From CBFHMJ01 sp965656875 (lineage in GTDB: Bacteria; Pseudomonadota; Gammaproteobacteria; Enterobacterales; Alteromonadaceae): a stretch of 64,000 nt of DNA. The notes under the pieces were generated by a model. The model did no database searches, was not told where the DNA came from, and was given only the letters and a program-made list of their open reading frames with translations. Within the stretch, counting starts at the first letter, position 1. Each line of letters begins with the position of its first letter. Of this stretch, positions 15,615-24,748 are shown piece after piece. The DNA is taken from contig CBFHMJ010000002.1 of the NCBI GenBank assembly GCA_965656875.1, forward strand, positions 310,001 to 374,000, written 5' to 3'. A program made the position numbers and the translations under genes.

Positions 15615-16910
15615 ATGTCTGAGATCGCAAAAGTTATTGGCCGTGAGGTCATGGATTCTAGAGGTAACCCAACGGTTGAAGCTGAAGTCTGGTTAACCAG
15701 TGGCTCGTGGGGAAGAGCGTGCGCGCCTTCAGGTGCATCAACAGGCTCGCGTGAAGCACTTGAGCTTAGAGACGGTGATAAAACCCGCTACCTTGGTAAA
15801 GGTGTTATCCAGGCTGTCGCCAATGTTAATGGCCCACTTGCAGAGGCATTGATGGGACTTGATGCAACAGATCAGCGTTTAGTTGATAAAACGATGATTG
15901 ATCTGGATGGCACAGAAAATAAATCTAAATTTGGCGCAAATGCTATTCTTGCGATTTCTCTGGCAGCAGCAAAAGCTGCGGCAATGGAGAAAAAAGTTCC
16001 TTTATATACACATATTGCTGATGTAAATGGCACGCCAGGTCAGTTTTCGATGCCAGTACCAATGATGAATATCATCAATGGTGGTGAACATGCAGACAAT
16101 AATGTCGATATTCAGGAATTTATGGTTCAACCGGTTGGTGCTTCAAGCTTCAAAGAAGCCCTTCGTATTGGTGCTGAAATCTTCCACAATCTGAAGAAAG
16201 TGTTAAGTGCCCGTGGCTTGAACACTGCTGTTGGTGATGAAGGTGGCTTCGCGCCAAATCTTGAATCAAACGAAGATGCGCTTGCGGTTATCGTAGAAGC
16301 TGTTGAAAAAGCTGGCTACAAAATGGGTGAAGACATCACATTAGCGTTGGATTGTGCGTCATCTGAATTCTACAGCGATGGTCAGTACAACCTGAGCGGT
16401 GAAAACAAATCATTCGATTCAGCAGGTTTTGCTGGTTACCTGGCAGAGCTTTCTAAGCGTTATCCTATCGTGTCAATTGAAGATGGCATGGATGAGAGTG
16501 ACTGGGATGGCTGGAAAGTATTAACAGATCTGATCAAAGATAAAGTTCAGTTGGTTGGTGATGACTTATTTGTGACCAATACTAAGATCCTTAAAGAAGG
16601 TATCGATAAAGGCATTGGTAACTCAATTCTGATTAAATTTAACCAGATTGGTACGCTGACAGAGACATTGGAAGCAATCCAGATGGCGAAAGATGCAGGT
16701 TACACAGCCGTTATTTCGCATCGTTCTGGTGAGACCGAAGATGCGACGATTGCAGATTTAGCCGTGGCTACAGCCGCTGGTCAAATCAAGACTGGTTCAT
16801 TATGTCGTTCTGACCGTATTGCTAAGTATAACCAGTTACTTCGTATTGAAGAGCAACTGGGCGACAAAGCGATTTATCGTGGTCTTCAGGAAATTAATGG
16901 TTCATTGTAA
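15615..16910 (+). CDS. eno: Enolase
   Basis: 431 residues. It interconverts 2-phosphoglycerate and phosphoenolpyruvate in glycolysis and is usually also part of the RNA degradosome. It starts MSEIAKVIGREVMDSRGNPT, and contains the substrate loop GASTGSREA, the metal ligands in ALDCASSEF and SIEDGMDESD, and the signature ILIKFNQIGTLTET with the catalytic region VISHRSGETED. GAGG lies 7 nt before the ATG. A TATAAT at 15555-15560 may be the -10 of its own promoter. Confidence 0.98.
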   Translation: MSEIAKVIGREVMDSRGNPTVEAEVWLTSGSWGRACAPSGASTGSREALELRDGDKTRYLGKGVIQAVANVNGPLAEALMGLDATDQRLVDKTMIDLDGTENKSKFGANAILAISLAAAKAAAMEKKVPLYTHIADVNGTPGQFSMPVPMMNIINGGEHADNNVDIQEFMVQPVGASSFKEALRIGAEIFHNLKKVLSARGLNTAVGDEGGFAPNLESNEDALAVIVEAVEKAGYKMGEDITLALDCASSEFYSDGQYNLSGENKSFDSAGFAGYLAELSKRYPIVSIEDGMDESDWDGWKVLTDLIKDKVQLVGDDLFVTNTKILKEGIDKGIGNSILIKFNQIGTLTETLEAIQMAKDAGYTAVISHRSGETEDATIADLAVATAAGQIKTGSLCRSDRIAKYNQLLRIEEQLGDKAIYRGLQEINGSL

Positions 16911-16940
16911 TCGTTAATGTCCGCACAGCATGCATTATCA

Positions 16941-16971
16941 AGGGCTTTCATATGAAGGCCCTTTTTATTTT
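16941..16971 (+). terminator. Intrinsic terminator of eno
   Basis: A 9-bp stem, AGGGCTTTC (16941-16949) with GAAGGCCCT (16954-16962), encloses an ATAT loop and is followed by TTTTATTTTT. A classic rho-independent terminator, 31 bp past the eno stop. Confidence 0.9.
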
Positions 16972-17047
16972 TACTGGCTACTGTTCGTCGGGTACGAGCC
17001 AGGTTAAGGTATAAACATTGTTCAACTAATTCAGTGAATTGCTCAGT

Positions 17048-17701
17048 ATGGATCAGGATAAACAGCAGCAAGATTTGTGGCAAAGTTTACGTAATAACCT
17101 GATTTATTCAGCGTTATCTAATGCCCTGTATGAGCGTGAATTGTATCGGTTGGCAAGAGACGAATCGTTCAGTGATAAACGATTACGATTACGGTTAATG
17201 AGCCTACCTTTCCATGTAGGTGGTGCATCGCAACGGATTCTGGATGCAGAAATACCGCTGGAGCTCGATAGCCAGAATGGCTCATGGCTAGGAGCGCAAG
17301 CCTCGCAAGTACCCGGTGTAAAGCAAAAAGAGGAAGACGTTTATACTTTCTTTAAACGAAATCACCGTCTGGCATTAGTAGTTCCTGTTTATGCGTTCGA
17401 AAATGGTTATGAAATCTTGTATCTGGATAATATTGATCAGGTGAATGAAACATCAGAGAAAATTCATTTGAACAAATTTGGCTGGTTTAACTTTTCAGGT
17501 TTACCGCTGGAGCAACAAGTTCATACCGTTCGGGCGCTTAAGCCATTAAAGTCGGTTATGACGGCTGCATGTTGCGGTCATCAATGGCTGAACCGCAAAC
17601 GAAAAAATCCTCGTCTTCTCTCTCTCCGCGAAATGTTACTCGCGACACAAATAAACTGGCAAAAATTGTCTCAACCAGTTGAGTTAAAGCTGGTTAAATG
17701 A
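17048..17701 (+). CDS. Hypothetical protein between eno and ftsB
   Basis: 217 residues from the ATG at 17048 (an in-frame TTG lies 9 bp upstream). Soluble, no signal peptide. The N-terminal part is helical and charged (LIYSALSNALYERELYRLAR), the middle looks beta-rich (NHRLALVVPVYAFENGYEIL), and the tail is basic (NRKRKNPRLLSLREMLLATQ). I do not recognise the family. It has its own transcription start, since eno ends in a strong terminator upstream. Confidence 0.6.
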   Translation: MDQDKQQQDLWQSLRNNLIYSALSNALYERELYRLARDESFSDKRLRLRLMSLPFHVGGASQRILDAEIPLELDSQNGSWLGAQASQVPGVKQKEEDVYTFFKRNHRLALVVPVYAFENGYEILYLDNIDQVNETSEKIHLNKFGWFNFSGLPLEQQVHTVRALKPLKSVMTAACCGHQWLNRKRKNPRLLSLREMLLATQINWQKLSQPVELKLVK

Positions 17702-17781
17702 CCTCCTTGTAAATTGCTGCTTCACAAAGCCACCAGATAAAACCATAATAAGCACCACGTTAAACGCTTATTTATGTTGTT

Positions 17782-18063
17782 GTGCGCCTGTTAAAACTTT
17801 CTCTGGTCATTCTGTTTTTATTATTGCAATACCGTTTGTGGTTTGGCTTCAATGGTTTAAATGATTACTTTGCACGAAAAGAAAGTGTTGAGCGGTATCT
17901 TACGGCCAATCAAAAGCTAGAACGCAGAAATCAATTGTTATCTGCGGATGTTGATGATCTGAAACAAGGCCTTGAAGCTATAGAAGAGCGAGCTCGTAAT
18001 GAGCTGGGTATGATCAGAAAAAATGAAACCTTCTTCCGAATTATTCCTGCCGAGAAAAATTAA
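17782..18063 (+). CDS. ftsB: Cell division protein FtsB
   Basis: 93 residues from a GTG start. A short cytoplasmic N-terminus, one membrane helix (LLKLSLVILFLLLQYRLWFG) and a periplasmic coiled coil (residues 35-75) are the FtsB layout. FtsB joins FtsL and FtsQ in the divisome and helps activate septal peptidoglycan synthesis. LQYRLWFG is a family hallmark. The ATG at 17774 leads straight to a stop, which supports the GTG. The stop TAA shares its last base with the ispD ATG. Confidence 0.92.
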   Translation: MRLLKLSLVILFLLLQYRLWFGFNGLNDYFARKESVERYLTANQKLERRNQLLSADVDDLKQGLEAIEERARNELGMIRKNETFFRIIPAEKN

Positions 18064-18791
18064 TGCCTTCATCTGACAATCTGGTTAATGCTGTGATACC
18101 CGCTGCGGGTATCGGATCTCGTATGCAGGCTTCCATTCCAAAACAATATCTGATGCTAAATGGTAAAGCGATTTTGGATCATACGCTTGAGCATCTTTTA
18201 GCGTGTGACTGGATAGCGGAAATTATCGTGGCCCTGCATCCTGATGATCAATGGTTTGATCAATTAAAGCATGCGCACAATATCCGGGTTAAAACAGTCA
18301 CTGGCGGTGCAGAACGAAGTGATTCTGTACTGGCAGGATTACATGCCATAACAGATAAGTCGTCATGGGTCATGGTTCACGACGCAGCCAGGCCCAATAT
18401 TCACCTCGGTGATCTGGAAGCATTAAGGTCCGCTTGTTTTAAAACCGGTCAAGGCGGCATTCTGGCTGCAAAAGCAAAAGATACGATAAAACGAGCCGTA
18501 GACTCCTCGAGTGATTTTGCAACCGTCGGAGCAACTGAGCCAAGGCATTTGTTGTGGCATGCAATGACACCACAGTTTTTCCCTGTCGATATGTTGCAAT
18601 CAGCACTGGAAACAGCCGTGAAGCAACAGGTTGCGGTAACCGATGAAGCTTCTGCAATCGAATTTGTTGGTGGTGATGTTTTGCTGGTGGAAGGTCGTAC
18701 CGACAATATTAAAGTTACCAACCCGGAAGATGCCGCGTTGATGACATTTTATCTAACTCAGCGTCAGTCTGATTGTCAGGAGAGTAAATGA
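18063..18791 (+). CDS. ispD: 2-C-methyl-D-erythritol 4-phosphate cytidylyltransferase
   Basis: 242 residues. Transfers CMP from CTP to MEP in the non-mevalonate isoprenoid pathway. It shows the nucleotide-binding start VIPAAGIGSRMQASIPKQYL, the VTGGAERSDSV segment, VMVHDAARPNI and the C-terminal GRTDNIKVTNPEDAAL. It is coupled by overlap to ftsB upstream and to ispF downstream (ATGA). Confidence 0.97.
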   Translation: MPSSDNLVNAVIPAAGIGSRMQASIPKQYLMLNGKAILDHTLEHLLACDWIAEIIVALHPDDQWFDQLKHAHNIRVKTVTGGAERSDSVLAGLHAITDKSSWVMVHDAARPNIHLGDLEALRSACFKTGQGGILAAKAKDTIKRAVDSSSDFATVGATEPRHLLWHAMTPQFFPVDMLQSALETAVKQQVAVTDEASAIEFVGGDVLLVEGRTDNIKVTNPEDAALMTFYLTQRQSDCQESK

Positions 18792-19297
18792 TACGAATTG
18801 GTCATGGTTTCGATGTTCATAAATTTGGTGGGGAAGGCCCGGTATTATTAAATGGGGTCGCTATTGATTATGAATATGGTTTTATAGCGCACTCAGACGG
18901 TGATGTGGCTATACATGCTATTTGTGATGCAATTCTGGGCGCGTTGGCATTAGGTGATATTGGCAAGCATTTTCCAGATACATCCACCGAGTTTGAGAAT
19001 ATAGACAGCAGAATTTTACTGCGAAATGTTTGGCAGCAGGCAGAGGAAAGAGGTTATCAACTGGGTAATCTGGACGTCACGATTGTTGCTCAGGCACCTA
19101 AAATCTCACCGCATACCTCAGCAATGGTCGATAACCTGGCCAGTGATTTAGCGGCTGAACATGATCAAATTAATGTTAAAGCAACGACGACTGAAAAGTT
19201 GGGTTTTACGGGACGAAAAGAGGGCGTTGCCGTTCATGCTGTTGTTTTATTGACTAAACAACTTGATTCAGTACAAGGAGCAACCTGTGAGTCGTAA
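18788..19297 (+). CDS. ispF: 2-C-methyl-D-erythritol 2,4-cyclodiphosphate synthase
   Basis: 169 residues. Cyclises CDP-ME 2-phosphate to MEcPP in the MEP pathway. Metal ligands are visible in IRIGHGFDVHKF (Asp8, His10) and in FIAHSDGDVAIHAICDAILG. The signature ATTTEKLGFTGRKEG and the acid site ALALGDIGKHFPDT are intact. Its start overlaps the ispD stop, and its last codons overlap the truD start. Confidence 0.97.
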   Translation: MIRIGHGFDVHKFGGEGPVLLNGVAIDYEYGFIAHSDGDVAIHAICDAILGALALGDIGKHFPDTSTEFENIDSRILLRNVWQQAEERGYQLGNLDVTIVAQAPKISPHTSAMVDNLASDLAAEHDQINVKATTTEKLGFTGRKEGVAVHAVVLLTKQLDSVQGATCES

Positions 19298-20399
19298 TGA
19301 AAACACCAGTGATCATCTGGATAATCCGGTTGGGAACTATGCCGAGTGCGTAAGTTCATTGCGATATCTTCATGGAAAACCAACGTTCACCGCTGCTTTT
19401 CGTTCTTCACCTGATGATTTTCAGGTCGATGAGATTATGCCGGTGGCGTTTGACGGTGAAGGTGAGCATGTTTGTTTGCATGTTGAAAAGCGAAACCTGA
19501 ATACGATGCAGGTCGTGAAAATGTTAGCACGTCATCTGGGTGTTAAGAATCACGATGTTGGTTACTCCGGGCTGAAAGATCGTCATGCTGTAACAACACA
19601 ATGGTTTAGTGTACCAGTGCCAATAAAGCAGGATGCTGACTTTTCACCCCTGGTGTCTGATGAGTTAAAAATACTGGAACAATGTCGTCATAGTCGTAAA
19701 ATCCGTCTGTCCAGCCATAAGGTAAACAGATTCACCATAACGTTACGTGCTGACAATATGCCTGACTTTAGCAATCGACTTGCGGTCATTAAAGAGCAGG
19801 GCGTGCCTAACTATTTTGGTGAACAGCGATTTGGTTTCGATGGCCATAATCTGGCAATGGCTGTTCGTATGTTTGGCGGTGAAAAAATTCGAGACAGAAA
19901 ACTGAAAGGTCTGGTAATTTCAGCCGCACGATCTCAGGTGTTCAATCAGGTCGTGAGTCAACGGATCGCTGAAGGATTATTTGAACAGCCTTTGCAAGGC
20001 GATGCGTTTATGCTGGCTGGCAGTAAGTCGTTCTTTACCGATGACGGCAGTGACGATATTCAGGAAAGACTGATACAAAACGATATATTGCTGTCTGCAC
20101 CAATGCCAGGTAGCGGGAACTCTCTCGTTTCAGGAGATGCATTAGTAAAAGAACAAGCATGGACTGAACATTATCAGGCATGGCAAGCCGGTCTTGAAAA
20201 ACAACAAGTGAAGCAGGAGCGACGTGCGATTAAACTTCTGCCTCAAGAACTTACATGGCAACACTCAGAGAATGCGCTAACACTGTCATTTTTGCTGCCT
20301 TCAGGTTGCTTTGCGACAGCGGTATTGCGTGAGCTGGTTAATTTAGAAGACGTTAGTCAACAACGGAAACCAATGTCTCATGAAGATTCTACTAAGTAA
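19287..20399 (+). CDS. truD: tRNA pseudouridine(13) synthase
   Basis: 370 residues from a GTG at 19287 with AAGGAG 7 nt upstream; this start lies inside the end of ispF, and an upstream ATG at 19263 is less likely. TruD makes pseudouridine 13 in tRNA-Glu. The catalytic Asp is in VGYSGLKDRHAVTTQWFSV; KVNRFTITLR and VPNYFGEQRFG are also typical. The middle holds the TRUD insertion domain. The gene overlaps surE by 20 bp. Confidence 0.95.
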   Translation: MSRNENTSDHLDNPVGNYAECVSSLRYLHGKPTFTAAFRSSPDDFQVDEIMPVAFDGEGEHVCLHVEKRNLNTMQVVKMLARHLGVKNHDVGYSGLKDRHAVTTQWFSVPVPIKQDADFSPLVSDELKILEQCRHSRKIRLSSHKVNRFTITLRADNMPDFSNRLAVIKEQGVPNYFGEQRFGFDGHNLAMAVRMFGGEKIRDRKLKGLVISAARSQVFNQVVSQRIAEGLFEQPLQGDAFMLAGSKSFFTDDGSDDIQERLIQNDILLSAPMPGSGNSLVSGDALVKEQAWTEHYQAWQAGLEKQQVKQERRAIKLLPQELTWQHSENALTLSFLLPSGCFATAVLRELVNLEDVSQQRKPMSHEDSTK

Positions 20400-21132
20400 C
20401 GATGATGGCGTTTTTGCCAAAGGAATTAGTGTATTACAGAAAGCGCTCTGCGAAATAGCAGAGGTGACTACGATTGGCCCGGATAGAAATTGTAGCGGTG
20501 CCAGTAACTCATTAACGCTGACAAACCCTTTACGAGTTCAGCGTCTGGAAAATGGTTTTCTATCGGTTAATGGCACGCCGACGGATAGTGTTCATCTGGG
20601 TTTGATGAAAATAATGGATGAACAGCCGGATATGGTTGTTGCAGGCATCAATAATGGCGCGAATCTTGGGGATGACGTTTTATACTCAGGGACTGTTGCC
20701 GCTGCAACGGAAGGTCGTCATATGGGATTGCCTGCGATTGCCGTTTCTTTATGCAGTAAAGAAGAAAAATATTACGAAACAGCAGCCTATGTTACCGTTC
20801 AGGTTATTAATCAGTTAAAATCCCACCCGCTTCCAGCGGATCAAATTCTAAATGTTAATGTGCCCGACGTACCTGTTAGTGAATTAAAAGGTATAAAAGT
20901 TACGCGTCTGGGACGTCGCCATAAAGCTGAAACGATGACGAAACAAACTGATCCGTGGGGACGAGAAATCTTCTGGTATGGTTCATTAGGTAAAGAAATG
21001 GACGCAGGAGATGATACTGATTTTCACGCTGTCGCAAATGGCTATGCGTCAGTGACTCCGTTAAATGTTGATATGACTGCCTGGCAAAGCATGAATCAAC
21101 TTCAGCAGTGGTTAGATGATATAAAACTATGA
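20380..21132 (+). CDS. surE: 5'/3'-nucleotidase SurE
   Basis: 250 residues. A metal-dependent nucleoside monophosphatase linked to stationary-phase survival. It starts MKILLSNDDGVFAKGI, with metal-binding NDD, then GPDRNCSGASNSLTLTNPLR, NGTPTDSVHLGL and INNGANLGDDVLYSGTVAAA. It starts within the end of truD and overlaps pcm by ATGA, the common truD-surE-pcm arrangement. Confidence 0.97.
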   Translation: MKILLSNDDGVFAKGISVLQKALCEIAEVTTIGPDRNCSGASNSLTLTNPLRVQRLENGFLSVNGTPTDSVHLGLMKIMDEQPDMVVAGINNGANLGDDVLYSGTVAAATEGRHMGLPAIAVSLCSKEEKYYETAAYVTVQVINQLKSHPLPADQILNVNVPDVPVSELKGIKVTRLGRRHKAETMTKQTDPWGREIFWYGSLGKEMDAGDDTDFHAVANGYASVTPLNVDMTAWQSMNQLQQWLDDIKL

Positions 21133-21770
21133 TTAGGAACGATTACTCTCGTAGTGGTGAGGCGCTCGCGCAACGTTTGCGACAAGAGGGTATTACCAGT
21201 CAACAGGTTCTTTCTGTTATTGCATCTACGCCTCGGCATTTGTTTATTCAGGATATTCTCAAACATAAAGCATGGGAGAATACCGCTCTCCCTATAGGGC
21301 AGGGACAAACGATTTCTCAGCCTTATGTTGTTGCCCGAATGACTGAGTTATTACTTCAGTCACCAAAACTAAATCGCGTACTTGAGATTGGCACTGGATC
21401 GGGATATCAGACAGCTATCCTGGCGCAACTGGTCGATCATGTTTATTCCGTAGAGCGTATCAAGAGCTTGCAGTGGCCTGCAAAACGTTGTTTGCAGCAG
21501 TTGGACTTACATAATGTTTCGATGAAGCATGGCGATGGTTGGAAAGGATGGCAAAGCAAAGGGCCTTATGACGCGATTATTGTAACGGCTGCACCGTCAC
21601 AAATTCCTCAGGCGTTGGTAGAACAGTTGGCAGATGGTGGGCGGCTTATTATTCCTGTTGGCACAGAACAACAAGTACTAACGGTGGTAACTCGTGAAGC
21701 TGATAACACTTCTGTTACAACTGTAGAGCCTGTCAGATTTGTTCCTTTAGTCCCCGGAGATGTTGTGTGA
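21129..21770 (+). CDS. pcm: Protein-L-isoaspartate O-methyltransferase
   Basis: 213 residues. Methylates isoaspartyl residues with S-adenosylmethionine to start repair of damaged proteins. Motifs: PIGQGQTISQPYVVARMTEL, SAM site VLEIGTGSGYQTAILAQL, YDAIIVTAAPSQIPQALVEQ and GGRLIIPVG. Overlaps surE upstream and the yqaA-like gene downstream. Confidence 0.96.
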   Translation: MIRNDYSRSGEALAQRLRQEGITSQQVLSVIASTPRHLFIQDILKHKAWENTALPIGQGQTISQPYVVARMTELLLQSPKLNRVLEIGTGSGYQTAILAQLVDHVYSVERIKSLQWPAKRCLQQLDLHNVSMKHGDGWKGWQSKGPYDAIIVTAAPSQIPQALVEQLADGGRLIIPVGTEQQVLTVVTREADNTSVTTVEPVRFVPLVPGDVV

Positions 21771-22342
21771 AGCTGTTTTCCCATTTATATGAATTAACGC
21801 TCAAATGGGCAAAACATCGATACGCATCATTTTATCTTGGCATTATGAGCTTTGCAGAATCGATTATTTTTCCGATTCCTCCTGATGTCATGTTAGCACC
21901 AATGTCATTGGCAAAGCCTGATAAAGCATGGCGTTATGCAGCAATCACGTCGATTGCTTCCGTATTAGGTGGATGTATTGGTTACGTACTGGGTTATACA
22001 TTATTTGATCCGGTCGTGATGCCGGTTATTGAGGAACTGGGTTACCAGGATAAGCTGGATCGCATAATGTCCTGGTTTGATGAGTATGGCATTTGGGTCG
22101 TATTCCTGGCTGGGTTTTCGCCGGTTCCTTACAAGTTATTCACAATTAGTGCCGGTGTGCTGAATATGGCTTTCCTGCCATTTGTTATTGCATCAGCGGT
22201 GAGTCGTTCACTGCGATTCTATATGGTTGCCGGGCTGATGAAATTCGGTGGGCCGCTCATGGAAGAAAAGCTTAGGAAATACATTGATATAATGGGATGG
22301 GCTCTGGTTATTGCAGTCGCTGCATATTTTGTGTTGAGATAG
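21767..22342 (+). CDS. yqaA: YqaA-family membrane protein (SNARE-associated/DedA-like)
   Basis: 191 residues from a GTG overlapping the pcm stop. Several membrane helices and the DedA/VTT-type motifs AESIIFPIPPDVMLAPMSLA and GFSPVPYKLFTISAGVLNM mark the YqaA family. These inner-membrane proteins are thought to relate to lipid scrambling or envelope integrity. Found between pcm and nlpD in several gammaproteobacteria. Confidence 0.88.
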   Translation: MKLFSHLYELTLKWAKHRYASFYLGIMSFAESIIFPIPPDVMLAPMSLAKPDKAWRYAAITSIASVLGGCIGYVLGYTLFDPVVMPVIEELGYQDKLDRIMSWFDEYGIWVVFLAGFSPVPYKLFTISAGVLNMAFLPFVIASAVSRSLRFYMVAGLMKFGGPLMEEKLRKYIDIMGWALVIAVAAYFVLR

Positions 22343-22383
22343 GCATTAAACCAGAATCCAACGGGATATCTTGAAAAAGGATT

Positions 22384-23262
22384 ATGAAATCAATTCAGGC
22401 ATTGAAGCCCATTTCAATGCTCATTACTCTCTCAGTGGTACTTATTCTCAGCGGGTGTGCTCAGCGTAGCGCACCCGCCCCTGTCGTATCTGTCTCCAGT
22501 GGTAAAATAAAATCTTCTGTTCGTTCATCATCTCAGTATAAAAAAGAGAAAATCGCCGGAACCTCTTACAAGGTAAAAAAGGGCGATACTTTGTACTCTA
22601 TAGCCTTTCGAGCGGGTATAGACTTCAATGAACTTGCCCGACTCAATAAGATACCCAAACCTTTTGTAATCTACCCAAATCAGCGTATACGCCTCAAAGC
22701 TTCAACTAAGTCTATAGCAACGAGAGGTACTAAAAATAAGGCCTCCGGAGAATCGGTTAAAAAAAGTACTGAAAAAACTTCAAAACCGCTTGCACAACAA
22801 AATCAACGGGCGTATGTTCAAGAAAAGAGCAGGCAAAAAAAGGAGCAAAAAACCGTTAAGAAACAGCCCGAAAAACGGCTGTCAAACAAGATCCGAAACT
22901 GGGTCTGGCCCTCTTCAGGAAAAGTTGTCGCTACTTTTTCTAACCGTGAAAAGGGCAATAAAGGGATTGATATCAGTGGCAGGAAAGGTGACAAAGTTAC
23001 CGCAGCCGCAGGGGGTAAAGTTGTATACGCTGGTGATGCATTAAGAGGTTACGGCAACCTAATCATAATTAAACACAATGACGATTATCTGAGCGCATAT
23101 GCTCATAATCACAAGATTCTGGTTAAAGAAAAAGATTATGTCAGGGTTGGTCAGCAAATCGCTGAGATGGGGGACACAGACAGTCCAACCGTCAAACTAC
23201 ATTTCGAAGTGCGATTCCGGGGTAAGTCGGTAAATCCTCTAAAATATTTACCGAAACGATAA
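22384..23262 (+). CDS. nlpD: NlpD-type lipoprotein, murein hydrolase activator
   Basis: 292 residues. Lipobox LSGC at the N-terminus. A LysM domain (SYKVKKGDTLYSIAFRAGID, PFVIYPNQRIRLK) lies at about residues 58-102, a lysine/glutamine-rich linker follows, and the C-terminus is a LytM/M23 domain (GIDISGRKGDKVTAAAGG, LIIIKHNDDYLSAYAHN, LHFEVRFRGKSVNPL). The catalytic metal ligands are degenerate (GID where hydrolases have HxG-D), as in NlpD/EnvC activators of AmiC-type amidases at the septum. The rpoS promoter usually lies inside this gene. Confidence 0.93.
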   Translation: MKSIQALKPISMLITLSVVLILSGCAQRSAPAPVVSVSSGKIKSSVRSSSQYKKEKIAGTSYKVKKGDTLYSIAFRAGIDFNELARLNKIPKPFVIYPNQRIRLKASTKSIATRGTKNKASGESVKKSTEKTSKPLAQQNQRAYVQEKSRQKKEQKTVKKQPEKRLSNKIRNWVWPSSGKVVATFSNREKGNKGIDISGRKGDKVTAAAGGKVVYAGDALRGYGNLIIIKHNDDYLSAYAHNHKILVKEKDYVRVGQQIAEMGDTDSPTVKLHFEVRFRGKSVNPLKYLPKR

Positions 23263-23321
23263 AATTGGTTGAAAGGGATAAGAAGTCGTATGTGATTGTT
23301 CCAATTTATCAGGAGGAACTT

Positions 23322-24329
23322 ATGGGTTGCAGCAAAAAAGTGAAAGGCGTTGAAACGCTTTCCGAAGCAGTCATTCCGGAAAACGAAACGGCAAGTCAAA
23401 GCGAAGAATTTGACGGAGAAGAGTTCAACTTAAACCAAACTGAATCAGGAGAGTCAGCAGAAGAAGACATTTTTGCAAAGGACGATACTTACCGAACTAT
23501 GGACGCCACTCAGCTTTATCTGAGTGAAATTGGTTTTTCCCCACTACTATCTGCGGAAGAAGAAGTTTACTTTGCCCGCAAGGCACTAAAAGGCTGTATG
23601 AAGTCTCGCCAGCGAATGATTGAAAGTAATCTTCGACTGGTTGTCAAAATTGCACGTCGTTACAACAATCGTGGTCTGGCATTACTTGATCTCATCGAAG
23701 AAGGAAACCTGGGGTTGATCCGTGCCGTTGAAAAATTTGATCCGGAACGAGGATTCAGATTTTCGACCTATGCGACCTGGTGGATTCGACAAACGATTGA
23801 ACGAGCCATTATGAATCAAACTCGAACTATTCGGTTACCGATTCATGTCGTAAAAGAGTTGAATGTTTATTTACGTGCCGCCAGAGAGTTGTCGCAAAAG
23901 TTGGATCACGAACCAACTGCTGAAGATATCGCGTTTAAGCTGGATAAGCCGGTAGATGTTGTCAGTAAAATGTTGCGTCTGAACGAGAGAATTACTTCTG
24001 TAGATACACCGATTGGTGGAGAAAACGATAAAGCTTTACTCGATATCATTGCTGATGAAAAAAGCATGGGACCAGAAGTTAGAATGCAGGATGACGACAT
24101 GAAGTCGAATATCGTGCATTGGTTAGAAGAGTTAAGTTCAAAGCAGCGAGAAGTACTGGCAAGACGATTTGGTTTGCTGGGATATGAAGCCTCTACTCTA
24201 GAAGATGTTGGAAGAGAAATTGGATTAACCAGAGAGCGTGTAAGACAGATTCAGGTAGAAGCATTGAAACGACTACGAGAACTGGTGACACAAGAAGGAT
24301 TAAATATTGAGTCGATTTTTCGACCTTAA
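23322..24329 (+). CDS. rpoS: RNA polymerase sigma factor RpoS
   Basis: 335 residues from the ATG at 23322 with a perfect AGGAGG 8 nt upstream; an in-frame TTG at 23265 is not needed. The stationary-phase/general stress sigma factor. Region 1.2 DATQLYLSEIGFSPLLSAEE, region 2 LRLVVKIARRYNNRGLALLD and FRFSTYATWWIRQTIERAI, region 3 RLPIHVVKELN, region 4 EDVGREIGLTRERVRQIQVE. Downstream of nlpD as in E. coli and Pseudomonas. Two terminators follow. Confidence 0.97.
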   Translation: MGCSKKVKGVETLSEAVIPENETASQSEEFDGEEFNLNQTESGESAEEDIFAKDDTYRTMDATQLYLSEIGFSPLLSAEEEVYFARKALKGCMKSRQRMIESNLRLVVKIARRYNNRGLALLDLIEEGNLGLIRAVEKFDPERGFRFSTYATWWIRQTIERAIMNQTRTIRLPIHVVKELNVYLRAARELSQKLDHEPTAEDIAFKLDKPVDVVSKMLRLNERITSVDTPIGGENDKALLDIIADEKSMGPEVRMQDDDMKSNIVHWLEELSSKQREVLARRFGLLGYEASTLEDVGREIGLTRERVRQIQVEALKRLRELVTQEGLNIESIFRP

Positions 24330-24405
24330 CGATTTAAAAAATTTGTCAGAAGTATTCACGATAAGAATTCAAACCTGATTTCAGGTTAAAAGTATAAAAT
24401 CGAAC

Positions 24406-24432
24406 ATGCCGACATTGTGTCGGCATTGTTTT
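24406..24432 (+). terminator. Intrinsic terminator of rpoS
   Basis: ATGCCGACA (24406-24414) and TGTCGGCAT (24418-24426) form a perfect 9-bp stem with a 3-nt loop, followed by TGTTTTTTC. It lies 77 bp past the rpoS stop. Confidence 0.92.
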
Positions 24433-24453
24433 TTCTGGAACTCTCTATTTATC

Positions 24454-24477
24454 ACTGTGTTTATAACACAGTTTTTT
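24454..24477 (+). terminator. Second, tandem terminator after rpoS
   Basis: ACTGTGTT (24454-24461) and AACACAGT (24465-24472) form an 8-bp stem with a TAT loop, followed by TTTTTA. It backs up the first terminator 28 bp upstream. In the rest of the 24330-24748 gap an imperfect inverted repeat, TCACAAAAATGATCA (24544-24558) / TGATCGTTTTGTGA (24569-24582), is the only other structure seen. Confidence 0.8.
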
Positions 24478-24748
24478 ACGGCATTAGCTCCACACTTTTT
24501 CTTTCATTACATGAACGCTCTCCAGACTGAATGACCGTGTAGGTCACAAAAATGATCATGTTTCAGACTGATCGTTTTGTGATCGTCAATAATATGTTCT
24601 TCAGTTTTTACTACAGTGGCCTCTATTTTGCTTGGAATAGGTAAATAGTTACGTATTCAGTGTCAGTTTCGTCTAATAGCCAGTTGGAATGAACGCTGAC
24701 ATCGCAAATGAATTGTTTTCCGGACTGAGGTAAACGGGGTACTGTGAA

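Noticed and set aside
24330..24748. Looked for an RsmZ-type RNA after rpoS as in Pseudomonas
   Set aside because: Only two terminators and one imperfect inverted repeat seen; no repeated GGA loops.
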